This document shows, in pieces, positions 51,285 to 60,387 of a stretch of 64,000 nt of DNA. The stretch comes from Burkholderiales bacterium (lineage in GTDB: Bacteria; Pseudomonadota; Gammaproteobacteria; Burkholderiales; SG8-41), in NCBI GenBank assembly GCA_019749945.1, contig JAIEPF010000011.1:1-64000 (forward strand). Direction: 5' to 3'. Below the pieces are notes generated by a model, which was not told the origin of the DNA, ran no database searches, and saw nothing but the letters and a program-made list of their open reading frames with translations. The translations under genes were made by a program, and so were the position numbers. Within the stretch, counting starts at the first letter, position 1. Every line of letters begins with the position of its first letter.

Positions 51285-51815
51285 TCAGAAAATGGCCCGC
51301 GTCTCCCCGGTTTTTGAGGTCTTGATGTTGCCGATGCTGGTCAACTCTTTGCGCAGGGAGATCTGGTCGAGTTTTTCCAGTGGAAGACTCAGAAAAATGG
51401 CGATGCGCCGGTTGAGTACCATGTAAGCATCGGCAAACGCCCGTATTTTCTTTTCCTCACTGCCTTCCACGGCAGCCGGATCGTCAACACCCCAGTGCGC
51501 AGTCATCGGCTGACCCGGCCAGACCGGACAGACTTCACCGGCCGCCTTGTCACAGACGGTCAGCACAAAATCCATTTTTGGCGCATCCGGTCCGGCGAAC
51601 TCGGCCCAATCCTTGCTGCGCAGATTCCGGGTGCTGATGTTGTGGCGCTCCAGGTAGGCGATGGCATGGGGATTTACCGCTGCGGCAGGTTGGCTGCCGG
51701 CGCTGTATGCAACGAAGCGGCCTTTCCCGGCCTGATTGAGTATGGCTTCCGCCATGATGCTGCGTGCGGTGTTGGCGGTGCAGAGAAACAACACATTGAA
51801 GACTTTGTTTTCCAT
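51285..51815 (-). CDS. arsC: arsenate reductase ArsC (LMW phosphatase type)
   Basis: 176 residues. The phosphatase-like loop CTANTARS has nucleophile C12 and R18 (the usual form is CTGNSARS). Further redox cysteines are C88 and C96 in VCDKAAGEVCPVW, and HWGVDDP carries the general acid. It reduces arsenate to arsenite with thioredoxin or a similar donor, feeding Acr3. The C-terminal extension of about 40 residues beyond the usual 130 includes a conserved LPLEKLD helix seen in ArsC paired with Acr3. Confidence 0.93.
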   Translation of the reverse strand: MENKVFNVLFLCTANTARSIMAEAILNQAGKGRFVAYSAGSQPAAAVNPHAIAYLERHNISTRNLRSKDWAEFAGPDAPKMDFVLTVCDKAAGEVCPVWPGQPMTAHWGVDDPAAVEGSEEKKIRAFADAYMVLNRRIAIFLSLPLEKLDQISLRKELTSIGNIKTSKTGETRAIF

Positions 51816-51902
51816 GGTGGCTCCACTAGTGGATTTTGTTGCTGAAATGACCGCTTTGCCGCCGGTTGTTCTGGCGCTGCGGCCGAATGCCGGGATTTTT
51901 TG

Positions 51903-52256
51903 TCAGCTTGCCGGAGCAAAACATCCGGCCATCGGCATCTCGATGCAGGGTTCGCCCTGGCAGCAGTGTGCGGTCAGGAATTCCATCAGCTGTTGCATCG
52001 CAGTCATGTCTGCGTGGTAACGCATAAAACGTCCCTCGCGTTTCTGCGTGACCAGGCCGCAGGCATGCAGTTCTTTCAGGTGAAAGGACAAGAGGGTCGC
52101 GGAAACGCCCAGGGCGCCGGCAATCTGGCCAGGACACAAACCATCGGGGCCTGCGCCAACCAGCAGGCGAAATACCCGCAGGCGCGACGTCTGCGCCAGA
52201 GCGGCCAGCGCCCTGACGGCGCGTGTTTCCCCGTCAAGATCGAGGCGGCGGTTCAT
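51903..52256 (-). CDS. arsR: arsenic-responsive repressor ArsR
   Basis: 117 residues from the ATG at 52254-52256, which overlaps the arsJ stop in ATGA. The winged helix is LCPGQIAGALGVSATLLSFHLKELHACGLVTQKREGRFMRYHAD. The E. coli-type CxC in the DNA-binding helix is absent. Instead C98, C99 and C104 lie near the C-terminus in HCCQGEPC, like the C-terminal site of Acidithiobacillus ArsR. It should release DNA upon binding arsenite. A longer frame upstream merely overlaps arsJ. Confidence 0.92.
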   Translation of the reverse strand: MNRRLDLDGETRAVRALAALAQTSRLRVFRLLVGAGPDGLCPGQIAGALGVSATLLSFHLKELHACGLVTQKREGRFMRYHADMTAMQQLMEFLTAHCCQGEPCIEMPMAGCFAPAS

Positions 52257-53494
52257 GCCGTCGCCTTTTCCGTGCTCAACAACCCTTCGGGCAACTTGAG
52301 GGTGATCAGCCAGCAGATGAACAACATCAGTGCGGAGCCCAGCAACGCATAGATCAGACCGCCCCACTGATAAAGCAATCCCGAGAGCAGGGTCCCCATA
52401 AAGCGGCCCAGCGCATTGGCGGCATAATAAAAACCCACATCCTCGGCCGCTTTTTCCGATCCCGCGTAGGCAAGGATCAGGTAGCTGTGCACGGATGAGT
52501 TCACGGCAAAAACAAAACCGAAGATACCCAATCCACCGACGATGAGCCATTGCAGTTGCGGCGCATCCGCGTACACCGCAACCGCCAATGCGGCGGGGAT
52601 GACCATCAAGGCCGCAGACCAGCTGCGGGCAGCCGGCACTTCCCGGCTCAAGCCATCATGGCTGCGCCGTACCAGTTGCGGAGCGAGGGCCTGCACCAGA
52701 CCGTAACCGATGGTCCATGCCGCGAGAAAACCGCCCACCATCGAAAAAGTCCAGCCGGCCGAGTACAGGTAGACCGGCACACCCACCACAAACCAGACAT
52801 CACGCGCCCCGAACAAAACGATGCGCGCCGCGGCCAGCGCATTGATGCCGGGGTTTTTGGCGAACAGTTCGCGGACGGATTTCGAAGCCCTGCTTTTGCC
52901 CATCAACGGCGGCAGGGACAGCACCACGCCCAGCAATATCACAGCCAGCAGTCCCGCCATGCTCCATAACGACCACTGGAAGCCCAGCGTCTGCAACATC
53001 AATCCACCGAGGAAAAAACCGACGCCTTTCATCGCGTTCTTGCTTCCGGTGAACCAGGCCACCCACCGGAACAACTGCCCGGCCTCCTGATTTCCGACCT
53101 GCGCGGCGGTGACCTTGATTGCCGATTTGCTGGCGGTCTTGGTGAGATCCTTGGCCACGCCGCAGATGCCCTGCGCCACCAGCACCCAGGCCACCGACAT
53201 GGCGACCGTCCACTCCGGATCGAGCTGGGAGAGCAGGGTGAAACCGATGATCTGGGTGGTCAGTCCGACCATCAGCATTGCCGTGATGCCGAAGCGGATT
53301 GCCAGCCAGCCGCCGATCAGATTGGCGACCACGCCAGCGGCTTCGTACAGCAGGAACAGGAATGCCAGCACGAAGGGCGTATACCCCAGACGGTAGAAGT
53401 GCAGCAACACCAGCATGCGCAATGCGCCATCGGTGAGGGTGAATCCCCAATACGCGGCGGTGACAATGGCGTAATTGCGTGCGGCGTGCTGCAT
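52253..53494 (-). CDS. arsJ: organoarsenical efflux MFS permease ArsJ
   Basis: 413 residues with 12 predicted membrane helices. MQHAARNYAIVTAAYWGFTLTDGALRMLVLLHFYRLGYTPFVLAFLFLLYE and the loop GVAKDLTKTASKSAIKVTAA are typical of ArsJ. The pump exports 1-arseno-3-phosphoglycerate made by the partner GAPDH, which removes arsenate without reduction. Its start is one base after the gap stop, and its stop overlaps the arsR start, so the three are coupled. Confidence 0.95.
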   Translation of the reverse strand: MQHAARNYAIVTAAYWGFTLTDGALRMLVLLHFYRLGYTPFVLAFLFLLYEAAGVVANLIGGWLAIRFGITAMLMVGLTTQIIGFTLLSQLDPEWTVAMSVAWVLVAQGICGVAKDLTKTASKSAIKVTAAQVGNQEAGQLFRWVAWFTGSKNAMKGVGFFLGGLMLQTLGFQWSLWSMAGLLAVILLGVVLSLPPLMGKSRASKSVRELFAKNPGINALAAARIVLFGARDVWFVVGVPVYLYSAGWTFSMVGGFLAAWTIGYGLVQALAPQLVRRSHDGLSREVPAARSWSAALMVIPAALAVAVYADAPQLQWLIVGGLGIFGFVFAVNSSVHSYLILAYAGSEKAAEDVGFYYAANALGRFMGTLLSGLLYQWGGLIYALLGSALMLFICWLITLKLPEGLLSTEKATA

Positions 53495-53495
53495 C

Positions 53496-54539
53496 TCAGA
53501 GTCCGGCTTGGTTCATGTGGCAGGCGAGATCAACCATGCGGCAGGCATAACCCATTTCGTTGTCGTACCAGGCATAAACCTTGAGCATGGTGCCATCGGT
53601 GACCATGGTCGACTGTGCATCGATGATGCTGCTGCGGGTGTCGCGTGCGTAGTCTGCACTGACCAGCGGCCGTGTTTCATAACCGAGTATGCCGGACAGC
53701 GGCCCGCTTGCCGCTGCAGCGAACAAGGCATTGACCTCTTCGGCTGATGTGGCGCGCTGCAGTTCAAACACGCAGTCGGTGAGCGAGGCATTCAGTACCG
53801 GGGCGCGAACCGCGTGGCCATTCAACTTGCCTTTGAGTTCGGGGTAAATCAATGCAATCGCGGTGGCACTGCCTGTCGTTGTCGGTGCGAGGCTCAGCAT
53901 GGCGCTGCGCGCCCGGCGCAAGTCCTTGTGCGGGGCATCCACCACCAGGTTGGTATTGGTGGGGTCGTGGATGGTGGTGATCTGACCGTGGCGGATGCCC
54001 AGATTTTCATGCACTACTTTTACGACGGGTGCCAGGCAGTTGGTGGTGCAGGAGGCGGCCGTGACGATGCGGTGCTTGGCCGGATCGTAGCGCTGATGGT
54101 TGATGCCGACGACGATATTCAGGATCCCGCCAACCTTGACCGGCGCGGCGACAATGACCCGTTTGGCGCCGCGCCGCAGATGACCTTCCAGCGTTTCCGG
54201 TTTGAGGAATTTACCCGTGCATTCGAGAACCAGATCGACACCCAGATCTGACCAGGGAATTTCCGCGGCCGTGCCGTGCGCACTGAACGACAGGCGCCGG
54301 TCATTGATGCGTATGGTCTGATCGTTTTCGGCGGCGATGTCCGCGCGCCATTTTCCCTGCACGCTGTCGAATGCCAGCAAATGTGCGGTGGCTGCGGCGC
54401 CGCCCTTTAATTCATTGAGATGAACGACCTCGAGACGGTTACCGATGCGGGGGTCATCCCCGGGCCGTTCCGCGGCACCCAGGGCTGCACGCAAGGCCAG
54501 ACGACCGATCCTTCCCATGCCATTGATTCCGACTTTCAT
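53496..54539 (-). CDS. gap: ArsJ-associated glyceraldehyde-3-phosphate dehydrogenase
   Basis: 347 residues. The NAD site is [18 protein letters not shown], and the catalytic cysteine is in [17 protein letters not shown] with the usual histidine later. The protein is complete. In operons with arsJ it converts glyceraldehyde-3-phosphate and arsenate to 1-arseno-3-phosphoglycerate, the ArsJ substrate. It is the first gene of the arsenic operon, with a likely ArsR operator just upstream. A separate glycolytic GAPDH is expected elsewhere in the genome. Confidence 0.95.
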   Translation of the reverse strand: MKVGINGMGRIGRLALRAALGAAERPGDDPRIGNRLEVVHLNELKGGAAATAHLLAFDSVQGKWRADIAAENDQTIRINDRRLSFSAHGTAAEIPWSDLGVDLVLECTGKFLKPETLEGHLRRGAKRVIVAAPVKVGGILNIVVGINHQRYDPAKHRIVTAASCTTNCLAPVVKVVHENLGIRHGQITTIHDPTNTNLVVDAPHKDLRRARSAMLSLAPTTTGSATAIALIYPELKGKLNGHAVRAPVLNASLTDCVFELQRATSAEEVNALFAAAASGPLSGILGYETRPLVSADYARDTRSSIIDAQSTMVTDGTMLKVYAWYDNEMGYACRMVDLACHMNQAGL

Positions 54540-54564
54540 TCAGGAGCCCTTCAACGCATTAATG

Positions 54565-54582
54565 TTTCAATTATTGTTGAAC
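54565..54582 (-). promoter_or_regulatory. putative ArsR operator upstream of gap
   Basis: TTCAA (54566-54570) and TTGAA (54577-54581) form an inverted repeat around six bases in an AT-rich stretch, 26 bp before the gap ATG. The arrangement resembles known ArsR sites (TTCAA-N6-TTGAA type). Assignment is by position and symmetry. Confidence 0.5.
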
Positions 54583-54707
54583 CTTTATGAAGTGTATGAC
54601 CCAAATATGACGACACGGAGACAGCTTGTTTGACCGAAGTCGGGTATCGCTGTACCACGGGCTTCGGGTACAATACTGCGATTATCCAAGGCGGCTGATA
54701 TTTTCTG

Positions 54708-55637
54708 ATGAAAATCAATGATTTAACCGGGGTTCGCGGCAGCATGGTGGCCATCGTCACGCCGATGGGCGATGACGGGGCGCTCGATCTCGAGGCATTC
54801 CGCAAGCTGCTGGACTGGCATGTCGCCGAAGGCACCGACGGCATCGTCGTGGTCGGCACCACCGGTGAATCACCGACTGTTGATTTTGACGAGCACCGCC
54901 TGCTGATCGAGACCGCGGTGAAACATGTCGCAGGGCGGGTGCCGGTGATCGCAGGTACGGGTGCCAATTCCACGCGCGAAGCGATCGAGCTTTCCGGATA
55001 TGCCAAGGCCGCCGGCGCGGACATGAGCCTGACCGTGGTGCCGTATTACAACAAGCCGACGCAGGAAGGGCTGTACCGCCATTTCCGCGCGATCGCCGAA
55101 GCGGTGGACATTCCGCAGATTCTCTACAACGTGCCCGGCCGCACCGTGGCCGACCTCGGCAACGATACGACGCTGCGGCTGGCCGAGGTGCCGGGCATTG
55201 TCGGCATCAAGGATGCGACCGGCAACCTCGAGCGCGGCACCGACCTGCTGCGCCGCAAGCCCAAGTCATTCCGCGTCTACAGCGGGGACGATGCCACCGG
55301 CGTTGCGCTGATGCTGCTCGGCGGTGACGGCGTCATTTCGGTGACGGCCAATGTCGCGCCGCGCCTGATGCACGAGATGTGCGCGGCGGCCCTCGGCGGC
55401 AATGCCGCCCAGGCGGTCGCGCTGAACAACCGTCTGCTCGGTTTGCATCGCCAGCTGTTCTGCGAAGCCAATCCGATACCGGTGAAATGGGCGGTTGAGC
55501 AGCTGGGCCTGATGCGCGGCGGCATCCGTCTGCCGCTGACGCCGCTGGCGCCGCAATATCATGAACTGGTGCGCGAGGCCATGCAGCAGGCCGGCGCGGT
55601 AAAAATTGCGGGGGGTAAGCGTCATGCAGTGGCATAA
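54708..55637 (+). CDS. dapA: 4-hydroxy-tetrahydrodipicolinate synthase DapA
   Basis: 309 residues. The TIM barrel shows [35 protein letters not shown], the catalytic tyrosine in [13 protein letters not shown] and the Schiff-base lysine in [15 protein letters not shown]. It condenses pyruvate with aspartate semialdehyde, the first step toward lysine and diaminopimelate. It is divergent from the arsenic operon, and its end overlaps the bamC start by 14 bp, a dapA-bamC pairing also known from E. coli. Confidence 0.98.
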   Translation: MKINDLTGVRGSMVAIVTPMGDDGALDLEAFRKLLDWHVAEGTDGIVVVGTTGESPTVDFDEHRLLIETAVKHVAGRVPVIAGTGANSTREAIELSGYAKAAGADMSLTVVPYYNKPTQEGLYRHFRAIAEAVDIPQILYNVPGRTVADLGNDTTLRLAEVPGIVGIKDATGNLERGTDLLRRKPKSFRVYSGDDATGVALMLLGGDGVISVTANVAPRLMHEMCAAALGGNAAQAVALNNRLLGLHRQLFCEANPIPVKWAVEQLGLMRGGIRLPLTPLAPQYHELVREAMQQAGAVKIAGGKRHAVA

Positions 55638-56763
55638 GCCGTTGGTTGTGACTGCGGCATTGGCCGCGGGATTGGTATTGGGCGCCTGCAGTTCAATAGA
55701 GATTCCCACCAAAAAAATCGACTACAAGTCGTCGACCAAACTGCCTCCCCTCGAAATTCCCCCGGATCTGGCGCGTCCCGGCAGCGACGGGCGGTTTTCG
55801 GTGCCGGACACCGGCGCCGGCAAAGGCACGGCGACTTACTCCGACTACAACAAGGATCGGGCGAGTCGCCCGCAGGCGGGCGCGGTCCAGGCCGTGCTGC
55901 CGAATATTGAAAACGTGCGCATCGAACGCGCCGGCACCCAGCGCTGGCTGGTGGTGCCGGGTACGCCCGAGCAGATCTGGCCCGCGGTCAAGGAGTTCTG
56001 GCAGCAAACCGGATTTGTGGTCAATGTCGAAATTCCCGAAGCCGGGGTCATGGAAACCGACTGGAGCGAGAACCGGGCAAAAATTCCGGAAACCGGGATC
56101 CGCGGCCTGATCGGCCGCGCACTCGACAGCCTGTATTCAACCTCCGAACGCGACAAATACCGCACCCGACTGGAACGCGGCGCACAGCCCGGCACCACCG
56201 AAATCTATGTCAGTCACCGCGGCATGGAAGAGGTCTACATCAACGAATACAAGGACCAGTTGCGCTGGCAGCCGCGCAAACCGGATCCCGATCTTGAGTC
56301 GGAAATGCTGCGCCGGATGATGGTGCGTTTCGGCGTCGATGGCGAACGCGCCCAGACCCAGGTGGCTGCAGCCAAGATCGAGCCGCAGGCGAAACTCAAC
56401 AAGGGCGGCGCCGAAGGCAGCCTGCTCGCGCTGAATGACCAGTTTGACCGTGCCTGGCGGCGTGTCGGCCTGGCGCTGGATCGCGTCGGCTTCACGGTGG
56501 AAGACCGGGATCGCTCGAAGGGGCTTTATTTCGTGCGTTATATCGATCCCGATGCCGATTTGAAAACGACCGAGGACAAAGGCTGGTTTTCGAAGTTGAA
56601 ATTCTGGGGCAGTTCGAAGCCACCCGCCAAAGAGCAATACCGCATCCTGGTGCAGGCTGATGGTTCCGGCGCCGAAGTCCGCGTGCTTGACAAGGACGGC
56701 ACCCGCGAACAGTCGGATACCGCCAACCGCATACTCTCGCTGCTCTACGATCAGCTGAAGTGA
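55624..56763 (+). CDS. bamC: outer-membrane assembly lipoprotein BamC (NlpB)
   Basis: 379 residues from the ATG at 55624. The signal [22 protein letters not shown] ends in a lipobox. An unstructured segment with [25 protein letters not shown] (BamD-binding in E. coli) follows, then two helix-grip domains around [23 protein letters not shown] and [33 protein letters not shown]. It is an accessory lipoprotein of the Bam complex. It is coupled to dapA and followed by an MBL-fold gene. Confidence 0.92.
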   Translation: MQWHKPLVVTAALAAGLVLGACSSIEIPTKKIDYKSSTKLPPLEIPPDLARPGSDGRFSVPDTGAGKGTATYSDYNKDRASRPQAGAVQAVLPNIENVRIERAGTQRWLVVPGTPEQIWPAVKEFWQQTGFVVNVEIPEAGVMETDWSENRAKIPETGIRGLIGRALDSLYSTSERDKYRTRLERGAQPGTTEIYVSHRGMEEVYINEYKDQLRWQPRKPDPDLESEMLRRMMVRFGVDGERAQTQVAAAKIEPQAKLNKGGAEGSLLALNDQFDRAWRRVGLALDRVGFTVEDRDRSKGLYFVRYIDPDADLKTTEDKGWFSKLKFWGSSKPPAKEQYRILVQADGSGAEVRVLDKDGTREQSDTANRILSLLYDQLK

Positions 56764-56818
56764 GCGGCGTCAGGCTGGCGCATCCATCTGCCGCGGTAAC
56801 GCGGTTTTTCCGTCTGCC

Positions 56819-57586
56819 ATGCGTTTTGCTTCATTAGGCAGCGGCAGCGAGGGCAATGCGCTGGTGGTCGAAGCCGGCGATTCGCGCGTCCTGCTCGATT
56901 GTGGTTTCAGTGCCGCCGAAACGGTGCGCCGGCTGGCGCGGCTGGGGCTGGCGCCGGATGCGCTGGATGCCATACTGGTGACCCACGAGCATGACGATCA
57001 TGTCGGCGGTGTTGCGCGGTTTGCCCGCAAATTCAACATTCCGGTTTATCTTTCCCATGGCACCCATGCGGCGGCGACGGACAGCGGCGGCGCATTCCCC
57101 GAGGCGGTGATCATCGACAGCCATACGCCGTTTGCGGTGGGTGACCTCGAGATTTTTCCCTATCCGGTGCCGCATGATGCGCGTGAGCCCACGCAGTTCG
57201 TGTTTGGCGACGGTGCGCTGCGCCTGGGGGTGCTGACCGATGCCGGGGCATCAACGCCGCATATCGAGGCCATGTTGTCCGGTCTTGAGGGCCTGGTCAT
57301 CGAATGCAACCACGACCGCGACCTGCTGCTGGGCAGCAGTTATCCTGAATATCTGAAAAATCGCATCGCCGGCCGTTACGGGCATCTCGACAACACCCAG
57401 GCCGCGCAAATCGTTGCCGCCATCAACTGCCAGTCGCTGCAGCATGTGGTGGCGGCACATCTGTCGCAGAAGAACAACCGCCCCGACCTCGCCTGCGCGG
57501 CGCTGGCAGGCGCGCTCAACTGTGCGCCGGACTGGATCGGCGTCGCCTCGCAGGCGGATGGATTCGACTGGCGCGTGTTGACCTGA
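56819..57586 (+). CDS. MBL-fold metallohydrolase (YycJ/WalJ-like)
   Basis: 255 residues. The metal motif HEHDDH lies in DAILVTHEHDDHVGGVARFARK, and FPYPVPHDAREPTQFVFGDG and IECNHDRDLLLGSSYP supply further ligands. The opening MRFASLGSGSEGNALVVEAGDSRVLLDCGFS is typical of the YycJ/WalJ branch, which may be a 5'-exonuclease. Its role here is unknown. It ends shortly before a bidirectional terminator at 57602-57630. Confidence 0.88.
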   Translation: MRFASLGSGSEGNALVVEAGDSRVLLDCGFSAAETVRRLARLGLAPDALDAILVTHEHDDHVGGVARFARKFNIPVYLSHGTHAAATDSGGAFPEAVIIDSHTPFAVGDLEIFPYPVPHDAREPTQFVFGDGALRLGVLTDAGASTPHIEAMLSGLEGLVIECNHDRDLLLGSSYPEYLKNRIAGRYGHLDNTQAAQIVAAINCQSLQHVVAAHLSQKNNRPDLACAALAGALNCAPDWIGVASQADGFDWRVLT

Positions 57587-57601
57587 GGCCGCAACGGCAA
57601 T

Positions 57602-57630
57602 AAAAAAGCCGGCCCGCAGGCCGGCTTTTT
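57602..57630. terminator. bidirectional Rho-independent terminator
   Basis: A perfect 7-bp stem GCCGGCC / GGCCGGC with CGCA loop, flanked by A6 on the left and T5 on the right. It can end both the MBL-hydrolase transcript and the convergent lipoprotein transcript. Confidence 0.9.
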
Positions 57631-57646
57631 CATGGTGCAGTGAAGC

Positions 57647-57922
57647 TTACTTCTTGACGGCGTCTTTGGCGGCGTCGGCGGCACCTTTGGCGGCGTCGGC
57701 AGCACCTTTGGCGGCATCAGCAGCACCTTGGGCAGCGTCAGCGGCGCCTTTGGCGGCGTCAGCAGCCGGGGCTGCAGCGTCAGCTTTCGGCGCTTCAGGA
57801 GCCGGAGCCGGGGCGGGAGCCGGGGCCGGAGCGGGAGCAGGTGCGGGGGCCGGGGCCGGTTTTTCGCCGCAGGCAGTCAGACCAACCGCCAGCAGGGCGG
57901 CAATGAGGAGGGAGCGATTCAT
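57647..57922 (-). CDS. repeat-rich lipoprotein (Ala-Pro and GAADAAK repeats)
   Basis: 91 residues from the ATG at 57920-57922. A lipoprotein signal (MNRSLLIAALLAVGLTAC) is followed by an (Ala-Pro)n stretch and then by about five heptads of the type GAADAAK. The heptads would form a long amphipathic helix ending in DAVKK. The design is a lipid-anchored stiff rod with a helical tip, like small outer-membrane or peptidoglycan-linked proteins. No family or function is recognised. It converges with the MBL gene on the shared terminator. Confidence 0.75.
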   Translation of the reverse strand: MNRSLLIAALLAVGLTACGEKPAPAPAPAPAPAPAPAPAPAPEAPKADAAAPAADAAKGAADAAQGAADAAKGAADAAKGAADAAKDAVKK

Positions 57923-58079
57923 GATGATAACTATCCTTCGAAGGTAAAGAGGTTCATTCCAAATTTGGTTGGCACCGTGTGCGCTGCAAAACCCGTCATG
58001 GCGCTTTGCAGCATTCATCATGCCGGCGCGCATTCTATCAGTGTTTTGGGGGTAGATGAGAGTCCGGGGCAAATCCCGG

Positions 58080-58580
58080 TCACAGTCCGGTGACGTTTGC
58101 CGCCAGCGGCGGACCCGAGCAGTCCTGGATTTCGCTGAAACGTTCGATCAGCTGTTGGGCGCCGGCGGCGTCGTGCGTACCCTGGGCTGCCCGCATGTGG
58201 TTGTAGTGGAAGCGGTGCACATAGTGGCTGCCGTCAAAAATGACAAACGGATCAGCGGCATGTTTGGCGGCGCGCAGGGTTTCACGGATGGTGCAGGCAT
58301 GGGTGAACTGTTGCGCCAGTGAGACCAGGCGCGGGGATTCCGTGATCAGCGGCCGGGTGTCGTGGAGCAGGATCAGCAGCCGGTTGGCGCGATTGGCCAG
58401 CAGGAACTGCCGCAACAGTTCGATGCGCACCGTGCTGTTCCAGGCGCGGCCCGGGGCCTTGTCGAAGACGCGGATGATGCTCTGGGTCATCGGGATCATC
58501 CGGTCGATGATCTCCTCGTATTCACGGAAGCTTTCAAAGCGCCGGTACTGGGCGTTGGGCAGGTTTCCGGTCAGTTCCAT
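58080..58580 (-). CDS. uncharacterised 166-residue protein next to roxA
   Basis: 166 residues from the ATG at 58578-58580; further upstream the frame only overlaps roxA. FESFREYEEIIDRMIPMTQSIIRVFDKAPGRAWNSTVRIELLRQFLLANRANRLLILLHDT and DPFVIFDGSHYVHRFHYNHMRA suggest a compact alpha/beta fold rich in histidine and arginine. The pattern reminds me of phospholipase D-like or DUF7931 proteins, but I cannot assign a function. It lies 13 bases after roxA on the same strand and is probably co-expressed. Confidence 0.75.
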   Translation of the reverse strand: MELTGNLPNAQYRRFESFREYEEIIDRMIPMTQSIIRVFDKAPGRAWNSTVRIELLRQFLLANRANRLLILLHDTRPLITESPRLVSLAQQFTHACTIRETLRAAKHAADPFVIFDGSHYVHRFHYNHMRAAQGTHDAAGAQQLIERFSEIQDCSGPPLAANVTGL

Positions 58581-58593
58581 GCGTGGAATCCGG

Positions 58594-59706
58594 TCAGAGC
58601 AGCGCGTAGCCCGCACGGTACCAGGCATGCAGCACATCCATGCCGGCTGCCGGCGCGGCCGCGGGCGGCAGTGTGCGACGATCAGCAAACTCGCGCAGCC
58701 GCGCCCGCGCCCGTGCCGGCACGCTCCAGCGTTCGCCGTTGATGTAAAACGCAGTGTTGTCGTAGAGCAATATCGATTGCGGCGCGAGGCGCAGGCCCTG
58801 ACTGCCGGCGGCTTTGGTGAATGCCGGCAGCGACAGTGCGCGGTGCGGCGGTGCATAGGTCACATGGGGCTTCGGCGTACTGAGGTCCTCGCCGATGAAA
58901 TGCAGCAGGTCATCACGCTTCCAGCGCGCATGGTCGAGCAGGCGCAGCAGGCCCTGTATCAGCTGGCGGTCGATGTGCGCGGGGTGGCGCGTCGGTTTGA
59001 GTTGCGGATCGCTGTAGAGCTGCGGTGCGTCGAGACGGTCGTGCAGGAATTCGAGAAATCGGCCGCACAGGTCCTGCGCCGACGGCGCGCGAAAACCGAT
59101 CGAATAGGTGATGCATTCGTCGAGTGCGACGCCGTCATGCGCGCAGCGCGGCGGCAGGTAGAGCATGTCGCCCGCGGACAATGTCCATTCCCTGCCGGCG
59201 CGGAAGCGGCTGAGTATTTTCAGCGGCGCACCCGGGACCAGCGCCAGGTCGCGCTGGCTGCTGATTCGCCAGCGGCGCCGTCCTTCGCCCTGCAGCAGGA
59301 ACACATCGTAGCTGTCGAAATGCGGGCCGACCCCGCCGCCGGGCGGTGCGTAACTGACCATCAGGTCGTCGAGCCGGGCATAGGGGATGAAGGCAAACTG
59401 CTCGAGCAGGGCTGCAGCCTCCGGCAGCACGTGGTTGACACCCTGCACCAGCAGCGTCCAGTTGCGCGCGGGCAGTCTGGCGAAATCGCGCCGGGTAAAC
59501 GGGCCGTGGGTCACCTGCCAGCGCCCGCCCTTGCGCACGATCAGCCGTGATTCGGTATCCGCGGATCCGGCCATGTCCTGCAGGTCGCCGCGTGTCAGCA
59601 GCGGTGCGAACTGCGGCAGGCCGGCGCGGGTCAGCAGCGGCTTTTTCTGCCAGTGCCGGCGCAGGAATTGCGCCGGGGTCAGTCCGTTGAGCATGGCGTT
59701 GTGCAT
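58594..59706 (-). CDS. roxA: ribosomal uL16 arginine 3-hydroxylase RoxA (JmjC)
   Basis: 370 residues. The JmjC cupin has iron ligands H129 and D131 in VGPHFDSYDVFLLQGEG and H190 in CAHDGVAL. YAPPGGGVGPHFDSYDVFLLQ is nearly identical in pattern to E. coli YcfD. The C-terminal winged-helix and dimer parts follow. It hydroxylates an arginine of ribosomal protein uL16 using O2 and 2-oxoglutarate. It is divergent from slyD. Confidence 0.92.
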   Translation of the reverse strand: MHNAMLNGLTPAQFLRRHWQKKPLLTRAGLPQFAPLLTRGDLQDMAGSADTESRLIVRKGGRWQVTHGPFTRRDFARLPARNWTLLVQGVNHVLPEAAALLEQFAFIPYARLDDLMVSYAPPGGGVGPHFDSYDVFLLQGEGRRRWRISSQRDLALVPGAPLKILSRFRAGREWTLSAGDMLYLPPRCAHDGVALDECITYSIGFRAPSAQDLCGRFLEFLHDRLDAPQLYSDPQLKPTRHPAHIDRQLIQGLLRLLDHARWKRDDLLHFIGEDLSTPKPHVTYAPPHRALSLPAFTKAAGSQGLRLAPQSILLYDNTAFYINGERWSVPARARARLREFADRRTLPPAAAPAAGMDVLHAWYRAGYALL

Positions 59707-59821
59707 GGCCGGGGATTATAAATTGGCTGTGTTGCGGCGTGTTTGACCGCGCGGCGCTTTGTTAGAATCCGGCATCGGGCGCCGTTCGGATACGGCGCCA
59801 CAAACCGATCGGGGAATCTTG

Positions 59822-60301
59822 ATGCAAATCGCAAAAAACACGGTGGTGACCCTGACTTTCGAGCTGCTCGATGCGCAGGGCAACATGATCGAGAAGGCGG
59901 AGGCGCCGATCGCCTATCTGCATGGCGGCTTTCACGGCATTTTTCCGCTGGTCGAGCAGGCGCTCGACGGCAAACAGGCGGGTGACAGCTGCAAGGTGCG
60001 CCTCGCGCCGAATGATGCCTTCGGCGAATACGACGCCAATCTGGTGCAGGTCGAGGCGCGTGACAAGTTTCCGCCCGATGTCGCCGTCGGCATGCAGTTC
60101 GAGGGCCGCGGCGAAGAATCAGGCCATGCCATGGTCTACACGGTGACCGATGTCGCGGCGGACAAGGTGGTGGTCGACGGCAATCATCCGCTGGCGGGGC
60201 AGACGCTGAATTTCAATTGCACCGTGACTGAAGTGCGCGTCGCGACCGGTGAAGAACTGGAGCACGGCCATGTGCATGGCGCGCATGGCCATCATCACTA
60301 A
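59822..60301 (+). CDS. slyD: FKBP-type peptidyl-prolyl isomerase SlyD
   Basis: 159 residues from the ATG at 59822. The FKBP domain is split by the IF chaperone insert, as usual: VVTLTFELLDAQGNMIEKAEAPIAYLHGGFHGIFPLVEQALDG, then EARDKFPPDVAVGMQF. NHPLAGQTLNFNCTVTEVR closes the fold. The C-terminus is histidine-rich (GHVHGAHGHHH) and should bind nickel or zinc. SlyD helps folding and metal delivery to hydrogenases in E. coli. Confidence 0.95.
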   Translation: MQIAKNTVVTLTFELLDAQGNMIEKAEAPIAYLHGGFHGIFPLVEQALDGKQAGDSCKVRLAPNDAFGEYDANLVQVEARDKFPPDVAVGMQFEGRGEESGHAMVYTVTDVAADKVVVDGNHPLAGQTLNFNCTVTEVRVATGEELEHGHVHGAHGHHH

Positions 60302-60367
60302 TGCAATGCGGATTGAGGAGTGCGGATTGAGGAATAAAACCTCACTGCGGCCACTCACAAAAATATC

Positions 60368-60387
60368 AACAAAAACAAATACTTAGT
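60368..60387 (+). repeat. AT-rich motif variant at mutS stop
   Basis: AACAAAAACAAATACTTAGT resembles the dispersed motif, especially the copy at 9041-9060. The mutS stop codon (60383-60385) lies inside it, as with the SWIM gene and its copy. Confidence 0.4.

Noticed and set aside
54630..54674. TTGACC with TACAAT as the dapA promoter
   Set aside because: The spacing of 33 bases is far too long. TACAAT at 54669 may be a -10 box, but its -35 partner is not evident.
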